From Paraburkholderia fynbosensis (lineage in GTDB: Bacteria > Pseudomonadota > Gammaproteobacteria > Burkholderiales > Burkholderiaceae): a stretch of 64,000 bases of DNA. The translations under genes were made by a program, and so were the position numbers. The stretch's first letter is position 1. Each line of letters opens with the position of its first letter. This document shows positions 37,186 to 46,754 of the stretch, piece by piece. Location of the stretch: assembly GCF_902859935.1 (NCBI RefSeq), contig NZ_CADIKI010000003.1:372001-436000 (forward strand), in the 5' to 3' direction. Under the pieces are notes generated by a model. That model was not told the DNA's origin and made no database searches. It was given only the letters and a program-made list of their open reading frames with translations.

Positions 37186-37731
37186 ATGACGGTTGCTTAT
37201 CTCGGCCTCGGCGCGAATCTCGGGGACGCGCGCCAGACCCTGAAAGACGCAGTGGTGTGCCTCGCACAACAGCACACCATCTCCGTGCTCGCCAAGTCGA
37301 GCCTGTATCGCACTGCCCCGATCGACGCGGGCGGTGACGACTATTTCAACTGCGTCGTGAAGGTGGACACGACGCTCCCCGTGCGGCATCTGCTCGCGCT
37401 GTGCCACAAGATCGAGCATCAGTTCGGCCGCGAGCGGCCGTTTCGCAACGCGCCGCGCACGCTCGATCTGGACATCCTGCTTTATGGCGATCAATCGATC
37501 GACGAAGCCGATCTGATCGTGCCGCATCCCCGTTTGACCGAGCGCGCGTTCGCGCTCGTGCCGCTCGTCGAAATCGACGCGGCGCTGATCATTCCACAAC
37601 ACGGCCGCGCTGATGCGCTGCTCGCCGGCGTCAGCGATCAACGCATCGAGAGAGTGAAGGGCCCGTGTCAGTGTCCGATGCTCAATGCATTGACGGGCGC
37701 CACCACCGCCGATAAAGGCCGCTGCGAATGA
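37186..37731 (+). CDS. folK: HPPK, 6-hydroxymethyl-7,8-dihydropterin pyrophosphokinase
   Basis: The 181-residue enzyme transfers pyrophosphate from ATP to the pterin in folate synthesis. Diagnostic segments are YLGLGANLGDARQTL, SSLYRTAPI, and the signature RTLDLDILLYGD with the two magnesium-binding Asp residues. A C-terminal tail of about 20 residues is longer than usual. The stop overlaps the dgk start by 4 bases. The pabBC fusion a little downstream also serves folate synthesis. Confidence 0.96.
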   Translation: MTVAYLGLGANLGDARQTLKDAVVCLAQQHTISVLAKSSLYRTAPIDAGGDDYFNCVVKVDTTLPVRHLLALCHKIEHQFGRERPFRNAPRTLDLDILLYGDQSIDEADLIVPHPRLTERAFALVPLVEIDAALIIPQHGRADALLAGVSDQRIERVKGPCQCPMLNALTGATTADKGRCE

Positions 37732-38408
37732 ACTCGCCGCCGCTCACGGTCACCGCGCCGCAACTGCGCCCACCGTTCGGGTATCTCGCGATCGAGGGGC
37801 CGATTGGCGTGGGCAAGACGTCGCTCGCGCGACGGCTCGCACAGCGCTGGTCGATGCAGGAGTTGTTCGAACGGCCGCAGGACAATCCCTTTCTCGAACG
37901 CTTTTATCGCGATACCGCGCGTTTTGCGTTGCCTACGCAACTGCACTTCGCACTGCAGCGCGCGCAGCAGGCACAGGAAGTGAGCGCGGCGCACGGCTCG
38001 GGCACCCCGCTCATCGCCGATTTCATGACGCAGAAGAACGACATCTTCGCGCGTCTGACCTTGCAGGATGACGAGTGGCAGTTGTACCGCGCGCTCGCCG
38101 CGCGGCTCGACGTGAGTGCGCCGACGCCTGATTTCGTGGTCTATCTGCAGGCGAGCCCCGAAGTGCTGTTCGCGCGCATCCAGAAGCGCGCAGTGCCGAT
38201 GGAGTTGCAGATTTCCGACGCGTATCTGCGCGCGCTGTGCGACGCGTACAACGAATTCTTCTATCACTACGACCGCACGCCTGTGCTGACGGTCAACGCC
38301 GAACACCTGAATCCGCTCGATTCCGATGCGGACCTTGCGCTGCTTGCCGAACGCATCGAAAGCATGCGCGGCCGCAAGGAATTCTTCGTCAAAGGCACGT
38401 CGCTCTGA
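37728..38408 (+). CDS. deoxynucleoside kinase
   Basis: The 226-residue protein has a P-loop near the N-terminus (YLAIEGPIGVGKTSLARRLAQRW) and the DRS-free but dNK-like block LIADFMTQKNDIFARLTLQDDEWQLYRAL. It then reads PDFVVYLQASPEVLFARIQKRAVPMELQ with the arginine-rich lid. This matches the deoxyadenosine/deoxyguanosine kinase family that salvages deoxynucleosides. It overlaps folK by 4 bases, a pairing common in beta-proteobacteria. Confidence 0.88.
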   Translation: MNSPPLTVTAPQLRPPFGYLAIEGPIGVGKTSLARRLAQRWSMQELFERPQDNPFLERFYRDTARFALPTQLHFALQRAQQAQEVSAAHGSGTPLIADFMTQKNDIFARLTLQDDEWQLYRALAARLDVSAPTPDFVVYLQASPEVLFARIQKRAVPMELQISDAYLRALCDAYNEFFYHYDRTPVLTVNAEHLNPLDSDADLALLAERIESMRGRKEFFVKGTSL

Positions 38409-38444
38409 GCGGCGCGGCCCCTCTTTTTTCCAATGGATTGACCC

Positions 38445-39260
38445 ATGACCTATTTGCAGGAAGCGAGCCGGAACGCGATCACCGTGCCGAAACTGCAGGC
38501 GATGCGCGACGCCGGTGAAAGAATCGCGATGCTCACCTGTTACGACGCGAGCTTCGCCGCTCTACTGGATCGCGCGGGCGTCGACGTGCTGTTGATCGGC
38601 GATTCGCTCGGCAACGTGCTGCAAGGCCAGACGACCACGCTGCCGGTGTCGCTCACCGACATCGCGTATCACACAGCCAGCGTGGCGCGCGCGCGGCCGG
38701 CGGCGCTGGTGGTCGCCGATCTGCCGTTCGGCACCTACGGCACGCCGGAAGACGCGTTTCGCAGCTCGGTGGAACTGATGCGCGCCGGCGCGCAGATGGT
38801 GAAGCTCGAAGGAGGAGTATGGCTCGCGGACACAGTGCGCTTTCTGGTTGAGCGCTCGATTCCGGTGTGTGCGCACGTCGGCCTTACGCCGCAGTCCGTG
38901 CATGCGTTCGGCGGCTTCAAGGTGCAAGGCAAGACCGAAGCGGGTGCGAGCCAGTTGCTGCGCGACTCGCTCGCGATGCAGGCGGCCGGCGCACAACTGA
39001 TCGTGATGGAGGCGATTCCGACGCAGCTCGCCAGCGAAGTCACGAAGCAGTTGCGCATTCCGACGATCGGCATCGGCGCGGGGCTCGACTGCTCGGGTCA
39101 GGTGCTGGTGCTGCACGACATGCTCGGGATTTTCCCCGGCAAGCGCCCGCGCTTCGTGAAGGACTTCATGGAGGGGCAGCCGAACATTCTGGCGGCTGTC
39201 GAAGCGTATGTGCGTGCGGTGAAGGACGGTTCGTTTCCTGGGCTCGAGCATACGTTCTGA
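38445..39260 (+). CDS. panB: 3-methyl-2-oxobutanoate hydroxymethyltransferase
   Basis: The 271-residue enzyme uses methylene-THF to make ketopantoate, the first step of pantothenate and CoA synthesis. Family blocks: [62 protein letters not shown], and [42 protein letters not shown] near the end is also typical. It follows dgk after 36 bases and ends the pcnB-folK-dgk-panB run. Confidence 0.97.
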   Translation: MTYLQEASRNAITVPKLQAMRDAGERIAMLTCYDASFAALLDRAGVDVLLIGDSLGNVLQGQTTTLPVSLTDIAYHTASVARARPAALVVADLPFGTYGTPEDAFRSSVELMRAGAQMVKLEGGVWLADTVRFLVERSIPVCAHVGLTPQSVHAFGGFKVQGKTEAGASQLLRDSLAMQAAGAQLIVMEAIPTQLASEVTKQLRIPTIGIGAGLDCSGQVLVLHDMLGIFPGKRPRFVKDFMEGQPNILAAVEAYVRAVKDGSFPGLEHTF

Positions 39261-39265
39261 TGGAT

Positions 39266-39291
39266 GGCGGCGCTTAGCTGTCGGCGCCGCC
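39266..39291. terminator. weak hairpin between convergent panB and pabBC
   Basis: GGCGGCGC (39266-39273) pairs with GCGCCGCC (39284-39291). It lies in the 107-base gap between convergent genes, and no T-run follows directly. Confidence 0.3.
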
Positions 39292-39367
39292 GCGCTGCTG
39301 TTCGTTTGTTTTTGAATGTTGTTTGCACGCGAGCGGCGCTCGTTCACACCGCAGCTTGATCCGCGTT

Positions 39368-41305
39368 CTAGCGGACCAAGCGCGCCTCCAGCGCGCCACG
39401 CAACGCGTTGCAGATCAGGAGCGCCTCGGCGTTCAGCAGATCCGCCTGCGTCAGGACTTTTTCAGCCGCTTGCAGGCCCGACGCCTCGTCTAGCAATACG
39501 CCTCGCATCACGCCGGGCAGCACGCCCGACGCGAGCGGCGGCGTCCACCAGCGCCCTGCCAGCTTCACAAATACGTTCGACCGGCCGCCTTCGGTCAACT
39601 CGCCTCGTTCGTTGAAGAACAGCGTATCGAATGCCCCCTTTGCCTCAGCTTCGCGCCAGCCACGGTCATAATCGGCGCGGCGGGTGGTCTTGTGGTGCAG
39701 CAGCGGGTCGCCGGCTTCGGTTGCGAGAAACGCGTGGTCAGGACCGAGCAGCACGCCGACGCTTGATTCCGTCAGCGGGGTCAGGACTGCAGCAGTGATT
39801 TGCACTGTGCCGTCCTTGCGCAGCGCGAGCCGCATGCGGTGCGGCATGTGCTCTGGCAGCGAAGCACATTCTGCGGCGATTTGCGCGCGAACTGCATCGA
39901 TGTCGTCGAGCCTGAAGCCGAGCGCTGCGGCACTCGACGAAAGCCGTTGAAGATGACGTGCGAGATGCCGCACCCCGTCTTCCCGCGTCGCGTACATCGT
40001 TTCGAAGAGTTCAAAGCCCGGATCGGCGCCGGTCAGGAATCTGGCTTTCAATCGACACTCCGCGTATTCGTCGGCAGCCACGCTGTCGAGGACAATGCCC
40101 GCGCCGATACCCATCTTCCCTTGCAAGGCGCCGGTTTGCGCGGACCGGTTCAACGTTAGTGTCCGGATGGCGACGGACAGGCAGAAGTCGCCGCAGACGG
40201 AATCGGGCGCGATGGGTGCGGCGGCGGCAAAAGTATGCTCGTCAGAGGCATTCGTGGAGGCTTCCAATGGCGCATCGAGCCACCCGATCGCCCCGGTATA
40301 AAGACCGCGCGGCGTACTCTCGAGCTCGTCAATCAACTGCATCGTGCGGTGCTTCGGTGCGCCGGTGATCGAGCCGCACGGAAACAGCGCGCGCAGGGTG
40401 CCGGCGAACGACGTGCCGGGCCGCAACGCCGCCTCCACCGTCGAGGTCATTTGCCAGACCGACGCATAAGGCTCGACCGAAAAGAGCGCCGGCACCTTGA
40501 CCGAGCCCGTCTGCGCGACCCGCGACAGATCGTTGCGCAACAGATCGACGATCATCACGTTTTCGGCGCGATTTTTTGGATCGTTGCCGAGAAACTCGGC
40601 CGTACGCCGGTCGGCGGCCGGATCGTCCGAGCGCGGCGCGGTGCCTTTCATCGGCCGCGCGCGCAACCTCGCGCCCTGCTTCTCAATGAAGAGTTCCGGC
40701 GAGCATGACAACACCCAGCTGCCGCCCGGCAACGCGATGAACGCGCCGAACGGAACCGGCTGTCGAGCCCGCAAGCGCCGATAGAGCGCAGTGGGCGAGC
40801 CGAACACGTCGAAGCCGAGCCGGTATGTGTAATTGACCTGATACGAATCACCCGCGCGCAGGGCGGCGTGAATCGCATCGATCGCCGCGTCGAATTGCGC
40901 GCGATCGACGCTCGCGTGCACATGGGCGGTGCCCGCCACCGACGGCTGCGCCGCATTGCCGTCGCGCGCCATGAGCCACGCGTCGACCTCTTCGCGCGAA
41001 CGCCTGTCGCAGCGTTCGAACAATAAAAAACGCAGCGTGGCGTCGCCACACTGCGTTTTCAGAGACCTGTCCACCTCTTCGCCGAGAACAAGCGTCCGGC
41101 CAAACTCATAGTCGGCGAGCACGACGGCATGCAAACCATCCCGCGTATCGGCAACGACGCTCTCGCACACGGCTTCGAGCTGCGCGACGTTCGCGCAAAC
41201 CCGTTCACGCGCAAAACCCGTGTACAGACGACTTGAGCGGCGCGCCGTCGTCGCGTCGCAATCATCGAGCAGTGCGAACACTGCGCCGCGTTCATCTGCC
41301 GTCAT
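39368..41305 (-). CDS. pabB: aminodeoxychorismate synthase component I fused to aminodeoxychorismate lyase (PabB-PabC)
   Basis: The 645-residue protein joins two consecutive steps of p-aminobenzoate synthesis. Residues about 1-430 are a chorismate-binding PabB, with AFIALPGGSWVLSCSPELFIEKQGARLRARPMKGT, ENVMIVDLLRNDLSRVA and GSITGAPKHRTMQLIDELE. Residues about 440-645 are a class IV aminotransferase-fold PabC, with FELFETMYATREDG, the PLP lysine region LLHHKTTRRADYDRG and FFNERGELTEGGRSNVFV. ATG 41305, preceded by GGCGGTAAG, is preferred to TTG 41323. It follows dnaJ by 25 bases. The amidotransferase partner PabA is not in the window. Confidence 0.92.
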   Translation of the reverse strand: MTADERGAVFALLDDCDATTARRSSRLYTGFARERVCANVAQLEAVCESVVADTRDGLHAVVLADYEFGRTLVLGEEVDRSLKTQCGDATLRFLLFERCDRRSREEVDAWLMARDGNAAQPSVAGTAHVHASVDRAQFDAAIDAIHAALRAGDSYQVNYTYRLGFDVFGSPTALYRRLRARQPVPFGAFIALPGGSWVLSCSPELFIEKQGARLRARPMKGTAPRSDDPAADRRTAEFLGNDPKNRAENVMIVDLLRNDLSRVAQTGSVKVPALFSVEPYASVWQMTSTVEAALRPGTSFAGTLRALFPCGSITGAPKHRTMQLIDELESTPRGLYTGAIGWLDAPLEASTNASDEHTFAAAAPIAPDSVCGDFCLSVAIRTLTLNRSAQTGALQGKMGIGAGIVLDSVAADEYAECRLKARFLTGADPGFELFETMYATREDGVRHLARHLQRLSSSAAALGFRLDDIDAVRAQIAAECASLPEHMPHRMRLALRKDGTVQITAAVLTPLTESSVGVLLGPDHAFLATEAGDPLLHHKTTRRADYDRGWREAEAKGAFDTLFFNERGELTEGGRSNVFVKLAGRWWTPPLASGVLPGVMRGVLLDEASGLQAAEKVLTQADLLNAEALLICNALRGALEARLVR

Positions 41306-41330
41306 GCTTACCGCCAACTTCAAACTGCCA

Positions 41331-42470
41331 TTAATCGAAGAAGCTCTTCACCCGATCGAACCAGCTCTTGCTTTGCGGGCTATGTCGCGCACCGCCTTCC
41401 ACCAGCGCCTTTTCGAACTGTTGCAGCAAGTCGCGCTGGGTTTCGTTGAGCTTGACCGGTGTTTCGACTTGCACGTGTACGTACAGATCGCCCGCAATGC
41501 TCGAACGCAGCCCTTTGATGCCCTTACCACGCAAACGGAACGTCTTGCCCGATTGCGTGCCTTCCGGCACGGTGAAGCTGGCGCGTCCCGCGAGCGTCGG
41601 CACTTCGATTTCGCCGCCGAGCGCCGCCCTAGTGAACGGAATCGGCATCTGGCAATGAAGGTCATCACCATCGCGCTCGAACACCGAGTGCTGCTTGATG
41701 TGAATCTCGACGTACAGATCGCCCGACGGACCGCCGTTGATGCCCGGCTCGCCGTTACCGGCCGAGCGGATGCGCATGCCGTCGTCGATACCCGCCGGAA
41801 TCTTCACTTCCAGCGTCTTGGTTTCCTTCACCTTGCCCGCGCCGTGGCAGTGGCCGCAAGGGTCGGGGATGTAGGTGCCGGTGCCATGGCACTTTGGGCA
41901 GGTCTGCTGAATGCTGAAAAAACCTTGCGACATCCGCACCGAACCCGAGCCGCTGCAGGTCGGGCAGGTTTCCGGCTTGGTGCCGGGCTTCGCGCCCGAG
42001 CCGTGACAGACTTCGCACGAGACCCAGCTCGGCACGCGAATCTGCGTGTCGTAACCGTGAGCGGCCTGCTCCAGCGTGATTTCCATGCTGTAGCGCAGAT
42101 CGGCGCCGCGGTACACCTGCGGGCCGGCCCGACCGCCGCCACGCGCGGCGCCGCCAGCCGCCTGGCCGAAGATATCGCCGAAAATATCGCCGAACGCGTC
42201 GGCAAACCCGCCGAATCCTTGCGCACCGCCTGCGCCCATGTTCGGATCGACGCCCGCGTGGCCGTACTGATCGTACGCGGCACGCTTTTGCGAGTCCGAC
42301 AGCATTTCGTAGGCTTCCTTCACCTCTTTGAAATGCTCTTCCGCATCCTTGTTGCCCGGATTACGGTCGGGGTGATGCTTCATCGCGAGCTTGCGATAAG
42401 CCTTCTTGATTTCGTCGTCGCTCGCGTTCTTTGCGACGCCCAGAACCTCGTAGTAATCCCGTTTCGCCAT
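41331..42470 (-). CDS. dnaJ: molecular chaperone DnaJ
   Basis: The 379-residue Hsp40 stimulates DnaK. It has the J-domain with HPD ([18 protein letters not shown], near residue 33), a Gly/Phe region ([18 protein letters not shown]), four zinc-finger repeats ([32 protein letters not shown]) and the C-terminal substrate-binding domain. All elements are intact. It lies 268 bases downstream of dnaK on the same strand, with a hairpin in between, so it may be partly independent of dnaK. Confidence 0.97.
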   Translation of the reverse strand: MAKRDYYEVLGVAKNASDDEIKKAYRKLAMKHHPDRNPGNKDAEEHFKEVKEAYEMLSDSQKRAAYDQYGHAGVDPNMGAGGAQGFGGFADAFGDIFGDIFGQAAGGAARGGGRAGPQVYRGADLRYSMEITLEQAAHGYDTQIRVPSWVSCEVCHGSGAKPGTKPETCPTCSGSGSVRMSQGFFSIQQTCPKCHGTGTYIPDPCGHCHGAGKVKETKTLEVKIPAGIDDGMRIRSAGNGEPGINGGPSGDLYVEIHIKQHSVFERDGDDLHCQMPIPFTRAALGGEIEVPTLAGRASFTVPEGTQSGKTFRLRGKGIKGLRSSIAGDLYVHVQVETPVKLNETQRDLLQQFEKALVEGGARHSPQSKSWFDRVKSFFD

Positions 42471-42690
42471 ATCGGTTCAACGCCACTCGCGCAATGCAAC
42501 GCTGTGGCTCCTCTTGAATGCTGGAGTCTCACGACTCGTCCGGCCGCTGTTTTCACCCGCTTCGACACGGCTCAAAACAACGCCCTCCATAAAACAAATG
42601 TGCCCGGGGAGCCCCAAAAGGCTCGCCAGGCGTGATAACCGCTCTTGCACGTGGGTCGTCCGCGCGGACGCAATTCCTTGTGCAGCCCGG

Positions 42691-42712
42691 CCGCGCACAT
42701 TGCTGTGCGCGG
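42691..42712 (-). other. stable hairpin in the dnaK-dnaJ gap
   Basis: CCGCGCACA-GCAA-TGTGCGCGG is a perfect 9-base-pair stem with a GNRA tetraloop, beginning 27 bases after the dnaK stop. It lacks a T-run, so it is more likely an mRNA-stabilising or processing hairpin, or an attenuating site, than a plain terminator. Confidence 0.5.
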
Positions 42713-42738
42713 CTTTACGGTCGAAATGCGACCTGGCT

Positions 42739-44691
42739 TTAGTCCTTCTTCACTTCCTTGAACTCGGCGTCGACCACATCGTCCTGCTGCTGGCTCGCGC
42801 CACCAGCCGATGCACCCGCACCTGCCGCGCCGGCTGCTGCGGCGTCCGCACCTTGCGCAGCCTGCATGTCGGCGTACATCTTTTCGCCCATCTTCTGCGA
42901 GGCGGTTGCCACCACTTCGATCTTGGCTTCGATCGCGGCCTTGTCGCTCGAACCGCTCTTCAGCGTTTCTTCGAGGTCCTTCAGCGCGGCTTCGATCTTT
43001 TCCTTCTCGCCCGCTTCCAGCTTGTCGCCGTATTCGGTGAGTGCCTTCTTCGTGCTATGGACCAGCGCGTCGCCCTGGTTGCGGGCATCGGCCAGCTCAC
43101 GCAGCTTGTGATCTTCTTCCGCGTTCGCTTCGGCGTCCTTCACCATCTTCTCGATTTCGGCTTCGGACAGACCCGAGTTTGCCTTGATCGTAATGCGGTT
43201 TTCCTTACCGGTCGCCTTGTCCTTCGCGCCGACGTGCAGAATGCCGTTCGCGTCGATGTCGAAGCTCACTTCGATCTGCGGCGTGCCGCGCGGTGCCGGC
43301 GGAATGCCTTCGAGGTTGAACTCGCCGAGCAGCTTGTTGCCCGCTGCCATTTCGCGTTCGCCCTGGAACACCTTGATCGTCACGGCGCTCTGATTGTCGT
43401 CAGCCGTCGAGTAGACCTGAGCGTGCTTGGTCGGGATCGTGGTGTTCTTGTTGATCATCTTCGTCATCACGCCGCCGAGCGTTTCGATGCCGAGCGACAG
43501 CGGGGTCACGTCGAGCAGCAGAACGTCCTTGCGGTCGCCCGACAGAACCTGGCCTTGAATCGCGGCGCCCACGGCCACAGCTTCGTCCGGGTTCACGTCA
43601 CGGCGCGGATCCTTGCCGAAGAACTCCTTGACCTTTTCCTGCACCTTCGGCATGCGGGTCATACCGCCGACCAGAATCACGTCGTCGATTTCGCCGACCT
43701 TCACGCCTGCGTCCTTGATCGCCACGCGGCACGGTTCGATCGTGCGTTCGATCAGCTCTTCAACCAGCGCTTCCAGCTTCGCACGCGTAATTTTCAGGTT
43801 CAAATGCTTCGGACCCGATGCGTCTGCGGTGATGTAAGGCAGGTTGATTTCGGTCTGCTGGCTTGACGACAGTTCGATCTTCGCCTTTTCAGCCGATTCC
43901 TTCAGACGTTGCAGCGCGAGCACGTCCTTCGACAGATCGACGCCTTGCTCTTTTTTGAACTCGCCGATGATGTAATCGATGATGCGCTGGTCGAAGTCTT
44001 CGCCGCCGAGGAACGTATCGCCGTTCGTGGACAGCACTTCGAACTGCATTTCACCGTCGACATCAGCGATTTCGATGATCGACACGTCGAACGTACCGCC
44101 GCCCAGGTCATACACCGCGATCTTGCGGTCTCCCTTTTCGGCCTTGTCCAGACCGAATGCCAGCGCGGCTGCGGTCGGTTCGTTGATGATCCGCTTCACT
44201 TCCAGACCGGCGATGCGGCCTGCGTCCTTGGTTGCCTGACGCTGGCTGTCGTTGAAGTACGCGGGAACCGTAATCACGGCTTCGGTGACCGGCTCGCCGA
44301 GGTAGTCTTCAGCGGTCTTCTTCATCTTGCGCAGCACTTCCGCGGAGATTTGCGGCGGCGCCAGCTTTTGATCGCGCACTTCGACCCATGCGTCGCCGTT
44401 GTCGGCCTTGATGATCTTGTACGGCATCAGGCCGATGTCCTTCTGCACTTCTTTTTCTTCGAAGCGGCGGCCGATCAGGCGCTTGACCGCGTACAGCGTG
44501 TTCTTCGGGTTGGTGACCGACTGACGCTTCGCGGGCGCGCCGACCAGAATCTCGCTGTCTTCCATGTAAGCGATGATCGACGGCGTGGTGCGCGCACCTT
44601 CCGAGTTCTCGATCACCTTGACCGAGTTGCCTTCCATGATCGCCACGCACGAGTTGGTCGTGCCGAGGTCGATGCCAATGATTTTGCCCAT
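42739..44691 (-). CDS. dnaK: molecular chaperone DnaK (Hsp70)
   Basis: The 650-residue Hsp70 begins [21 protein letters not shown]. It contains the actin-fold signatures [16 protein letters not shown] and [14 protein letters not shown], the linker [11 protein letters not shown], and a C-terminal Gly/Ala-rich tail ending in [12 protein letters not shown], the canonical EEVD-like end of bacterial DnaK. A good site (AGGAGA, complement of 44700-44705) precedes the start. It has its own heat-shock promoter about 100 bases upstream. Confidence 0.98.
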   Translation of the reverse strand: MGKIIGIDLGTTNSCVAIMEGNSVKVIENSEGARTTPSIIAYMEDSEILVGAPAKRQSVTNPKNTLYAVKRLIGRRFEEKEVQKDIGLMPYKIIKADNGDAWVEVRDQKLAPPQISAEVLRKMKKTAEDYLGEPVTEAVITVPAYFNDSQRQATKDAGRIAGLEVKRIINEPTAAALAFGLDKAEKGDRKIAVYDLGGGTFDVSIIEIADVDGEMQFEVLSTNGDTFLGGEDFDQRIIDYIIGEFKKEQGVDLSKDVLALQRLKESAEKAKIELSSSQQTEINLPYITADASGPKHLNLKITRAKLEALVEELIERTIEPCRVAIKDAGVKVGEIDDVILVGGMTRMPKVQEKVKEFFGKDPRRDVNPDEAVAVGAAIQGQVLSGDRKDVLLLDVTPLSLGIETLGGVMTKMINKNTTIPTKHAQVYSTADDNQSAVTIKVFQGEREMAAGNKLLGEFNLEGIPPAPRGTPQIEVSFDIDANGILHVGAKDKATGKENRITIKANSGLSEAEIEKMVKDAEANAEEDHKLRELADARNQGDALVHSTKKALTEYGDKLEAGEKEKIEAALKDLEETLKSGSSDKAAIEAKIEVVATASQKMGEKMYADMQAAQGADAAAAGAAGAGASAGGASQQQDDVVDAEFKEVKKD

Positions 44692-44784
44692 TTTTCTAAT
44701 CTCCTAACTTTGATCGCTGCGGGAATCGCCCTGTTTGCCCATCCGGCTGTGGGGCGATCCGCTCTCAATTCATGCCTGCACTCA

Positions 44785-44812
44785 ACATAAGTGCGTCCGC
44801 ATCGTTTTCAAG
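44785..44812 (-). promoter_or_regulatory. sigma-32 (RpoH) promoter of dnaK
   Basis: On the minus strand CTTG (44812-44809), 17 bases, then CTTATGT (44791-44785) fits the RpoH form CTTG-N17-CYTATNT known from alpha-proteobacteria. The -35 side reads CTTGAAA. The predicted start lies about 80 bases before the dnaK ATG. Confidence 0.7.
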
Positions 44813-44842
44813 ACCTCTTTTACGATGCGGTCTTTATTTTTT

Positions 44843-45235
44843 TCAATCGGTCGAACTTTTGCCCGAATTCGTTCCATCAACATGCCGCACTGGCCGTGGG
44901 AACGGCGGGCCGGACCTTTCCCCGGGCCGCTGCGACCACTGCCTCGAATTGCCTCGCCCGTGCCGACCGGATGCCCGGCCCGGCCACTCGCCGCGGCAAA
45001 AGAAAAACCACGTGCGCACGCCACGAAGCATGAAACGCCTGCCCGGGTCGCGATGCTCGTGGACCTTGCTGTAAAACCATTTGAGGCCGACCGCGCGGAT
45101 CGCGTCCGGCTGCGCCAGCATCGCCTTCTGGCAAGCTCGCAGTTGAAGCCGTCGAGAATCCGGAACAACGCCACGGGCAGTCATCTCCAGCCTCAGCGGT
45201 CGGCCGACCGAGATGCTCGCCATCGCGGCAGACAC
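44843..45235 (-). CDS. doubtful 130-aa ORF between grpE and dnaK
   Basis: The frame begins at ATG 45235, 33 bases after grpE, and its first half (through residue about 85, including MLAQPDAIRAVGLKWFYSKVHEHRDPG) has coding-like third positions. The second half becomes Arg/Gly/Ser-rich and loses that bias, while another frame looks better there, as if a frameshift had occurred. I recognise no family. It may be a decayed gene or a chance frame in a GC-rich spacer. The dnaK promoter lies just beyond its end. Confidence 0.25.
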   Translation of the reverse strand: MSAAMASISVGRPLRLEMTARGVVPDSRRLQLRACQKAMLAQPDAIRAVGLKWFYSKVHEHRDPGRRFMLRGVRTWFFFCRGEWPGRASGRHGRGNSRQWSQRPGERSGPPFPRPVRHVDGTNSGKSSTD

Positions 45236-45268
45236 CAGATAGAAAGGCTTGCGAAGCCCCGTGCCGCT

Positions 45269-45850
45269 TTACTTCGGCGCCGCGACTGTCACGAGTGCGG
45301 GACGCAGCACGCGATCGGCAATCACGAAGCCTTTTTGCAGCACGGCGACGACGGTGTTCGGCTCCTGATCGGCCGGCACCATCGAAATGGCCTGATGGCG
45401 GTGCGGGTCGAACTTCTCGCCAACCGGATTCAAGGCGACGACGCGGCCCTTTTCCAATGCGCCGGTCAATTGGCGCAGCGTCAGCTCGACGCCCTCGCGC
45501 ACCTTCTGCAGGTCGTCGGACGAGTGAGCAACGGCCGCTTCGAGGCTGTCGACCACCGGCAGCAGATGCTCCGCAAAACTTTCGATCGCAAACTTATGCG
45601 CCTTGGCGACGTCTTCCTGCGCACGACGGCGCACGTTCTCGGTTTCGGCCTTAGCGCGCAAAAAGCTCTCCTGCAACTCGGCGATCTTCGCCTGCGCTTC
45701 GGCCAGCGCAGCCTGCTCGGCGCTTGCCGGCGCATCCGCTGCGGCGTTCACAGCCGGATCCTGGGGCGCTGCGGCCTCGGCGGCCTGGCGCGCGGTTTCG
45801 TCGGCGGGCGTGGGGTTCTGGCTCGTCGGGTTCTCTTGCGTGTTTTCCAT
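45269..45850 (-). CDS. grpE: nucleotide exchange factor GrpE
   Basis: The 193-residue co-chaperone releases ADP from DnaK. An acidic, Ala/Pro-rich N-terminus of about 45 residues precedes a long coiled coil ([55 protein letters not shown]) and the C-terminal beta domain with [17 protein letters not shown] and [21 protein letters not shown]. All are typical. A near-perfect sigma-32 promoter lies about 120 bases upstream. Confidence 0.96.
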   Translation of the reverse strand: MENTQENPTSQNPTPADETARQAAEAAAPQDPAVNAAADAPASAEQAALAEAQAKIAELQESFLRAKAETENVRRRAQEDVAKAHKFAIESFAEHLLPVVDSLEAAVAHSSDDLQKVREGVELTLRQLTGALEKGRVVALNPVGEKFDPHRHQAISMVPADQEPNTVVAVLQKGFVIADRVLRPALVTVAAPK

Positions 45851-45969
45851 GTCGCTGAAAGTCGTTAAAAGGTAGAAATCAACGGTAGCGCGAGCTACGT
45901 AAAAATATCGCGATTATGCGTTGCAAAACCGCGACAGGCGGCTCGTCTCAGACCGCATATCAAAACGCC

Positions 45970-45997
45970 AGATGGGGTCGCAAGCCTCCCTTTCAAG
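45970..45997 (-). promoter_or_regulatory. sigma-32 (RpoH) promoter of grpE
   Basis: On the minus strand CTTGAAA (45997-45991), a 13-base spacer and CCCCATCT (45977-45970) match the E. coli RpoH consensus CTTGAAA-N11-16-CCCCATNT at every conserved base. Transcription would start near 45962, leaving a leader of about 110 bases before grpE. Confidence 0.88.
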
Positions 45998-46225
45998 CGC
46001 ATTCGCGCGTTCTTTTCGCCCCATCGGCGAGCGGTGGCAATGTGCCGTTACAACCATTAATGCGACGCAATGAGATTGAGATTGAGTGCGACCAGCAAGT
46101 GGCCTATGCTCCAATAAAGCATCGGAAAAGACACGTTAACCCTAATCTGACGTTAAGCTTACCGAAATTTGCAATTCAACCTGATTCGCCCGTTTTAGTA
46201 ATCGAATCATCCTTGGGGGAGTACC

Positions 46226-46375
46226 GTGAAACTGACCTTGGCAATCGGGGTGGTCGCACTGGTACTGGTTGCGGGCACCACGACCATCTGCATGTCCGGA
46301 GCGGTCAATGACCATACGACCGAGTATGGCGGCGTGCATCAACTGTTCAATTCCCACCTGAAAATTTGTCGATAA
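46226..46375 (+). CDS. 49-aa small membrane or secreted peptide
   Basis: GTG 46226 is preceded by TTGGGGGAG at a proper distance (GGGGGAG 46215-46221). The 49-residue product starts MKLTLAIGVVALVLVAGTTT, a clean signal-anchor or membrane helix after one Lys, followed by a polar tail with two Cys. The helix codons are GC3-rich as in local genes. A weak promoter (TTGCAA-N18-TTTTAG, 46169-46198) lies upstream. It converges on hslR and overlaps its 3' end by 29 bases. Family unknown. Confidence 0.5.
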   Translation: MKLTLAIGVVALVLVAGTTTICMSGAVNDHTTEYGGVHQLFNSHLKICR

Positions 46376-46754
46376 TGCGCCGGTCGCGCTTGGTCGGGCG
46401 GCCGTGCATTTCAGCGGCGGGTTCGCGGTAGGTCCTGCGCCGCTCCTGCTCGACCTGCCGCTTGACCTTGCTTTGCGCGGTCTCGGCATAGAGCGTCTGC
46501 GCGACGCTCGCGGGGCCACGCACGTCGCAGACGCCCAGCACTTCCACCTGCCACACGACCCGTTCGATCTCGATCTCGACCAGGTCGCCCACCCGGACGT
46601 CCTTGGCCGGCTTGACGCTGGCCCCGCCGATGCGCACATGGCCTTTGTCGACCGCGTCGGCCGCGAGCGAGCGCGTCTTGAAGAAGCGCGCGGCCCACAG
46701 CCACTTGTCGATGCGCAGCTTCGCGCCCGCTTCAGTGGAAATCCTGTAGTTCAT
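46347..46754 (-). CDS. hslR: S4-domain RNA-binding heat-shock protein Hsp15
   Basis: ATG 46754 overlaps the hemH stop (ATGA), giving 135 residues. The N-terminal S4 RNA-binding domain ([48 protein letters not shown]) is diagnostic of Hsp15. A basic C-terminal tail ends the protein. Hsp15 binds 50S subunits carrying nascent chains after heat damage, so its place beside grpE-dnaK is fitting. The longer upstream frame is the hemH antiphase. Confidence 0.93.
   Translation of the reverse strand: MNYRISTEAGAKLRIDKWLWAARFFKTRSLAADAVDKGHVRIGGASVKPAKDVRVGDLVEIEIERVVWQVEVLGVCDVRGPASVAQTLYAETAQSKVKRQVEQERRRTYREPAAEMHGRPTKRDRRIIDKFSGGN

Noticed and set aside
35560..37641. A 693-codon minus-strand frame opposite pcnB and folK
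   Set aside because: It is the reverse shadow of GC-rich genes, with no start site and no family likeness.
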